Source: Rotaria macrura (taxonomy: Eukaryota > Rotifera > Eurotatoria > Philodinida > Philodinidae). From it: a DNA stretch of 64,000 nucleotides. The notes under the pieces were generated by a model that was not told where the DNA came from, did no database searches, and saw only the letters and a program-made list of their open reading frames with translations. The position numbers and the translations under genes were made by a program. Positions 59,001 to 64,000 of this stretch are shown one piece after another. Every line of letters starts with the position of its first letter. The first letter of the stretch is position 1. The stretch spans positions 1 through 64,000 of the forward strand of contig OENT01000940.1 in NCBI GenBank assembly GCA_900239685.1, written 5' to 3'.

Positions 59001-59645
59001 TTCACCACTGTATACGGACCGTTCTGTAAGACCTGGGTTTCATCAACTTCTTTTCAACTCTGATCGAATGTTTATTTCTCATTATTGTTAACTTTCAAAT
59101 TGGAGAAAATTTCATGACATTTACTCGTTCTTACCTGGTGGACATGGTTTAGGCTGCTCGGCTGCATTGCCACAGAAATGTCCGCGTGGACATTGTGTAC
59201 AAACGGTTCTTTCCAGTGACGGTGTGTAATAACCTGTCGGACACGGAATGCAGGCTGTTTGACCGAGTTCTGAATTGGCAGTGCCCAAGGGACACGGTTG
59301 AGGGGATTTATCAGTTATTGGACATTGATGTCCTTGCGGGCAAATATCACAATAAGTCGAGGCAGGTCTTGTTGTCCAGTAACCAACTTGGCATGATCTG
59401 CAAGCTGTCCACCCTTGAAGTGAATAAGTACCTGCAGAGCAAGCTTGTGGGTTGACCGTTCTAGTTCGATCTCCACCCGGACAGAAGAAACCAGGTGGAC
59501 AACTGTTAGCTTCCACCGGTGAGATATTGGTTGCCAAAGAGGAACAAAGAAGGCATGCTAGAATAATGACGTGTAGTATGTTTTCAATTTTTCTACTGTA
59601 ATGTTCTTTGTCCTCATCAGAGTTTTTTTTATATTGTGGCTTCAC
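56030..59645 (-). CDS. Extracellular protein with GCC2/GCC3 (ephrin-receptor-like) Cys repeats
   Basis: Three minus-strand exons, 59135-59645, 56905-57300 and 56030-56283, separated by introns of 1834 and 621 nt. All junctions are phase 1, typical of modular extracellular genes. ATG 59645 is followed by a basic stretch and a hydrophobic segment (ILHVIILACLLCSSLATN), a signal peptide or signal anchor. The rest is a run of ~45-residue modules with C-P-x-G-x-[YF]-C, P-C-P-x-G-T and C-x-x-C spacing, as in the GCC2/GCC3 and ephrin type-A/B receptor-like families. Such modules sit in secreted or surface proteins of unclear role. The stop at 56030 follows a possible donor (TCTG|GTGATA at ~56051, again phase 1), so the gene may continue past it; no further exon was found. 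The large first intron is packed with TACGGT motifs. Confidence 0.8.
57301..59134 (-). other. 1.8-kb intron with TACGGTC-rich stretch
   Basis: From 58030 to 59035 the motifs accgtat, ccgtaaac and gaccgt recur many times, ending acggaccgttctgtaagacc then tgggt. This recalls the palindromic element at 17433-17691 (acggaccgt, acctgggt). Probably a diverged relative inserted in the intron. The open frames at 57900-58232 and 58879-59091 lie inside it and are not genes. Confidence 0.4.
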
Positions 59646-61102
59646 TGTGTTTTAATCGGAGTTGATAAGAAATACACCATGGATACGTGTTCATGACGCA
59701 TTTGCTTTTGGAATTTTCCGTTTCTCAAACAAGTCAATTATTTACATTTGCTTAAGATAAAAATGTAATGATTACATTATCTATTATTCGGTGACAGTTA
59801 TAAAGCGCTCGAACTTGATGTACGTCATGCAGTGTGAACCTTGGATCTCCATGCGTTTATTTTTATTAAGATGTGTGGTTAAGAGGTTACTAATAGGCAA
59901 CTAAAACTTCAAGCAGTTTCTACATAGTTCTAATGCGTTATCAATTGCTTTGCTTCAAAGTGATAAGAATAAATATGGAGTTTTTGTTTGACATTTGTAG
60001 TTTAAAACGGTTTCTTTATATTATTAACTTTTTACTGGTGAAAACTGTATCTTGAAACATTAAAGGAATCCTAGCAACTTTTTATGAATCAATTTTTTTC
60101 ATACTCTGAAAAACTATTTTCGTTTCACCTTTTAATCGTATAAAATAAGCCAAATTGAATTTTTGGTTTTGTGATCACCTACTGTTTTCAACAGCTTCAA
60201 TAAATCATAAAATTTCATCTGTTTTAGTTCTTGAATTACAGCGTAGAATCAAAATAATATTCTCATCAGAAGTGTTCATACGGTAGATTGCTTCTGCTAT
60301 TCTGCAGTGTCTAGGAAAAGTATCATCCATTTGTACAGCCAATAAGAATGGAATCAGTTTTCCTTTTGGAAAATTAATGACGTAAAGCACAAAATCTTGA
60401 AAAATACCTATCATATCATACCATTTCAGGAGATCTCTATATTCAATCAACGAAATTAACGTATACTATCCGAGCAAGGCGATGACAAGCCATTTTTGGT
60501 TTTCCTTTTCTCGCTAAGTGAAATTGATTAAATGAATGCTATATCTTGTCATTCCAATTCTTCATCAATTCAAAAATTCTAGAGACTGCATTTATATTGT
60601 CAGATGGATAAAAATATGTAGTCGTTAGCATTTGTACATTCGAATATATTGATTTTGGCATCTGAGGAGAAAAGTTTGACTCTGCTTATCCTGCAATATT
60701 ACAAGATGACAGAAAGACGAAGCAAAATGAATCGCATTTGCTTCTGATTGCCATGACTTTCTATTATCATAAGCAGAGATAGATGCAAATGACAGTGATT
60801 CACATGGAAGATAAAAACAACAACAATGAATCCTCGCCCACTATTTTCTTATCTAGAAGAAGAAAATTGAATTTTGTATTACAAAAAGTTCTATAATTCA
60901 GACATCAATGATATGAGTTCTTAGAGCGGTACAGTAAAGCATATTTTCGAGTGTTTTTGTTTTTGCAGCTAGGAATACAGAAGGCAACGCAAATAGTATT
61001 TAAATAGTAGTATAGATCGAAAATATTGAGATTCCTTAATACTATCATAGTGTTTCTACTCAATTATCAGCAGGATATAACCGTGTGTTTGAATGAAAAC
61101 TA
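59646..61102. other. Gap with one coding-like orphan exon
   Basis: A minus-strand open stretch at 60205-60465, after a GGATAG acceptor-like site, encodes IEYRDLLKWYDMIGIFQDFV, then LLAVQMDDTFPRHCRIAEAI, ending NSRTKTDEIL before TGA. It reads like protein but I know no family and no upstream exon. The rest holds nothing recognisable. Confidence 0.3.
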
Positions 61103-61382
61103 ATGTCAGAAGAAGATTTTTATACGGGTGAGGCGGAAACTTTTCGAGAATATCGGTGATATTTCGTTTTAAAAGATGTTGAAGCTTATATGATCAAAAC
61201 TATTTTTGTAGGTTGATACATATCATGGATTTATTATGAGCATAAAATCTTAATCAATGCCATAAAACGTATCATTTTTCAGATTCCACAAAAGAAAAGA
61301 AAATTTATATCGTTTAGCACATCTGCTACATCATGATTTCACCGTGACGAAAGAAGAACAGGAACATGAACTCATGTGTTGA
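61103..61382 (+). CDS. Possible small two-exon gene, 50 aa
   Basis: Exon 61103-61155 (ATG, MSEEDFYTGEAETFREYR) and exon 61283-61382 join across a 127-nt intron (GTGATA..TTTTTCAG) in phase 2 and end at TGA 61380-61382. The predicted peptide is acidic, then His/Lys-rich (LYRLAHLLHHDF), then acidic again. No family recognised. The frame-preserving splice and protein-like composition support it; the short length keeps chance possible, and it may be the tail of a longer gene. Confidence 0.3.
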
Positions 61383-63086
61383 AAAAACGAATTATTTACG
61401 ATCACACCTCACATGATTCTTATCAGTGAAAAGGAAAATTAGCAGAGCCGAAAATAGAAAACTATTTTAAAATATACATGAGAATTAACATATTTATGCA
61501 TGAAGACTTTATCGTCAGAATATGTTCTTTTGAAGTTATCTTTTTGACATTCCTGAACGCAGAAGAAAGAGAAAAAAATCTAAATTCCTATGGTGTACCT
61601 TCTATGTACAACGATTCATAAAAACGTTATCATGTCTTAACTCCCTACAGGTGTGAAGACTTTTATCTGCACTTTAAAAATAAAAATGCTTCACAAGTCT
61701 CTCTGCATTCGCTTTCTGCAGAGAACTCTGTTAGATTTTTCATAAACTTTTCTCCGTAGTCATGCAAATATATTCATTCCTTTCTCATCGATTAGAGATA
61801 CTAGCTCAATGTCTATCTTTTAGTTTTCTGTAAGAAAGAATCATGTTAGGAGTAATCAAAAGAGAGCGCGGTGGGAAGAATGCAAAAAAAGCGTTCTCCC
61901 CTAATCAAGTAGTCCTCTATGAGAATTTTTCAAAATATCATTCTTAGTGCACAATATGTTTCGAATTTTTGATAATTTTATTTCGATAAACAACTCCCAT
62001 CCAATTTTAGTGCGTATATAAATATCTAAATATTTAAATTATGCAACAATTTCAAACGTTTTGCTTTCGAAAAAACTTTTGGATATATTAATTATACCCG
62101 CACAATATGAATTAACTTCATAATTTCACAGTCAATTTCACTTGTTTTTCTATAGCATTAACACTTTGTGGCTGATGTTTTTCAATGGATTCTTTGATTA
62201 CTAATACGAGGTCATTTGGGAATAAGTGAGAAAAAATCGAACAACGAATTTTGAGAGGAAAGAAATGTGTTAACAAAATAACATTGCAGATAACATAGAA
62301 CCATTCAGAGCCCTAGGAAAACTTTTGATCGGTTTAGATACGTAGTCTACATGATGAATTACTGTTGTTCTTACTTGTATCCATTGATATACTCAACGGA
62401 CTAGATTCAATAGCACTTCGAGTTTGAGAGCATTCAGAATGAGATTTTGGTAAATTAGTTTACAAAAGACTGAAGAAAACTCGACAAATATTACTAATAC
62501 ACGCCTTTTACAATTCATTTCATACGTTTGAGTCTAAGTAATTGACGGTATTTCTGTGTCTACGTCCTGTTCTCCATGAATGAAGAGATATACGGAGTAT
62601 TTGGCCAGAACTGCGTCCATATAGATGTGGAAAAATGGTTCCTTTCAGTTGCCTCATCGATCTACAATATGCACCTATACACATGCAGAGTAAATTCATA
62701 CGCAAGTCAACAGTATTCTGCATGCGTAAGCCTGCATTATAGATACGGTGAGCAAAATGATTTGAACCTCAATGAAAAACTTTGTCTTCAGTTCAAATTT
62801 CGAATCTCATTCAAAGATATCCACTCGTGATCAGTTGTTTCAGATATGTTATACATATGCTTTTTACTCTTGAAAATAGTGAAGGGAAAATTTCTAATTT
62901 CTATTTCATTATCATGGTCTTTTCGCTAGAATAGATGCTTATTGAACTTCTTCTACCTAGATTTACTTCAGTGAGGTAGAAATTCGATCAGAATTTTCTT
63001 AAAAATTGAGTTTCGAATTTTGCACGTTCAACAACGAATCAACCGACAAACAATTTCAAAGTCTATCGATCGTTGAAATCTAACAA
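61383..63086. other. Intergenic, no gene seen
   Basis: AT-rich with stops in all frames. The short frames at 62520-62830 have no motif or codon bias. Confidence 0.5.
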
Positions 63087-64000
63087 ATGTGGTTACTAAT
63101 ATTATTTAACATTTTTCTCTCTTTCGATTCAGCAATATCTGGTGATCGTATTCTGAATACGACTGACCCCACTAGCTTAGCTTTCGAAAATATTTGGTCA
63201 ACTGACAAAGTTACTATATATGCTCGAAGTCAATCTGTCTACGACTGGTACATTAATGTTGAATTGGTCGCTCATTTTGATTTGTTTTCTTCCATGTATG
63301 AATATTCTAACCCGCTTTTTGAACCTTCAACATTTGAAGCATCTTTTTCAACTATGGGCCCGCATTTATTGTTGAAGAATTTGAGCAACCCACTATTCAA
63401 TGGAACTTATACAGCTAGCACAGAATTAGGTAATCTCACGGTTGGTATTAATATATTTGGTAGGTATAAAAATGTTTTTAATCGTTTCTTTTGAACCAAT
63501 CGACATTTTTATTTTAGCATTGAAAAACAGTCAAACTCAGTTTCGATTAAATAAAACTCTTGGCAGATGTCAAGCATTTGTCACGGTGAACACTTTCATA
63601 GAGCCAGTACCGCCAATTGTTCTGAGCAAGCTCAATTCGTCTGAATTGACATTTGCAACGAACGGATTAGTGAATGACACTGAATTTGAAATACTCGATA
63701 GTATTCATACAACATCAGGGACCATTCCAATTACTGTTCAATATGCTTTTCAAAGCAATCTATACAATTCCGTTGTTCTTGTTAACACTCCAATAGGTAA
63801 GCACGTAATACTTGACGGTAGTGTTCATGTTTTCTAAAATAGAAGTTACAGAAATTTTCAGAATGAATTCAACGAGAAGTTTTTGCAATACTGGAGTTTC
63901 CCTGTTTTTCTTACGAACAAACGTAATATATCTGAGGCTTGATATTGTTTTGTTTAATACTGTGTTCATTTTTTAAAAGACAATTGTTAAACGATATTGC
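63087..64000 (+). CDS. 5' part of a secreted protein of unknown family
   Basis: ATG 63087 begins a signal peptide (MWLLILFNIFLSFDSAIS). Exon 63087-63459 joins exon 63518-63796 across a 58-nt intron (63460-63517, GTAGGT..TTTTAG). Both exon ends are phase 1, as in extracellular modular genes. The mature part is Ser/Thr/Asn-rich with many N-x-[ST] sites and beta-strand-like segments (TVGINIF, PITVQYAFQ), with very few cysteines. It could be an adhesive or cuticular surface protein, but this is inference. A donor GTAAGC follows 63796 and no acceptor in the remaining 200 nt keeps the frame open, so the gene most likely continues past the window. If the donor is skipped, the frame ends at 63837. 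Confidence 0.6.

Overview
The window looks like eukaryotic DNA from a bdelloid rotifer. This is an inference from gene content and architecture, not from a marker gene. The evidence is AT-rich sequence, short spliceosomal introns (52-90 nt, GT..AG, mostly phase 0 or 1), ankyrin-linked R-S-E ADP-ribosyltransferases, a NACHT NTPase, PARG/PBZ multi-zinc-finger proteins, a GIY-YIG Penelope-like retroelement, and many DNA transposons and hairpin elements (MULE, Merlin, hAT). Gene density is low and element density is high, as in an accessory or subtelomeric region.

Layout. (1) 169-12077, plus strand: a RanBP2-type zinc-finger exon; a ~2000-residue protein joining a microbial-type PARG domain to about 17 PBZ-like fingers; then a four-exon VWA protein ending in four PBZ-like fingers. 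(2) 12.1-18.2 kb: hairpin elements and one small secreted Cys-rich protein (minus). (3) 18.2-21.9 kb: a minus-strand major vault protein pseudogene with stops, frameshifts, an internal deletion and two inserted transposons, one a MULE with 9-bp target duplications. (4) 22.8-24.0 kb: first ankyrin-ART gene (minus). (5) 25.3-28.2 kb: a 3-kb palindrome with almost identical 445-bp arms, next to a minus-strand tandem ubiquitin-like gene (28.4-32.3 kb). (6) 34.8-42.1 kb: transposon graveyard (Merlin, a 384-bp MITE, Penelope-like fragment in inverted repeats, hAT fragment) cutting across remnants of other genes. (7) 46.4-54.2 kb: second ankyrin-ART gene (minus) divergent from a NACHT gene (plus), with only 138 bp between their start codons. 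The NACHT frame is broken by a 25-bp tandem duplication. (8) 56.0-59.6 kb: a minus-strand secreted or membrane protein with GCC2/GCC3 (ephrin-receptor-like) Cys repeats. (9) 63.1 kb to the end: the 5' part of a secreted protein.

Common theme. Two ART genes (possible writers of ADP-ribose), two PBZ-array proteins (possible readers) and one PARG-like domain (possible eraser) lie within 48 kb, and one ART shares a very short intergenic region with an NLR-like NTPase. An ADP-ribose signalling or innate-defence neighbourhood is a reasonable hypothesis. Physical linkage is all the sequence shows.
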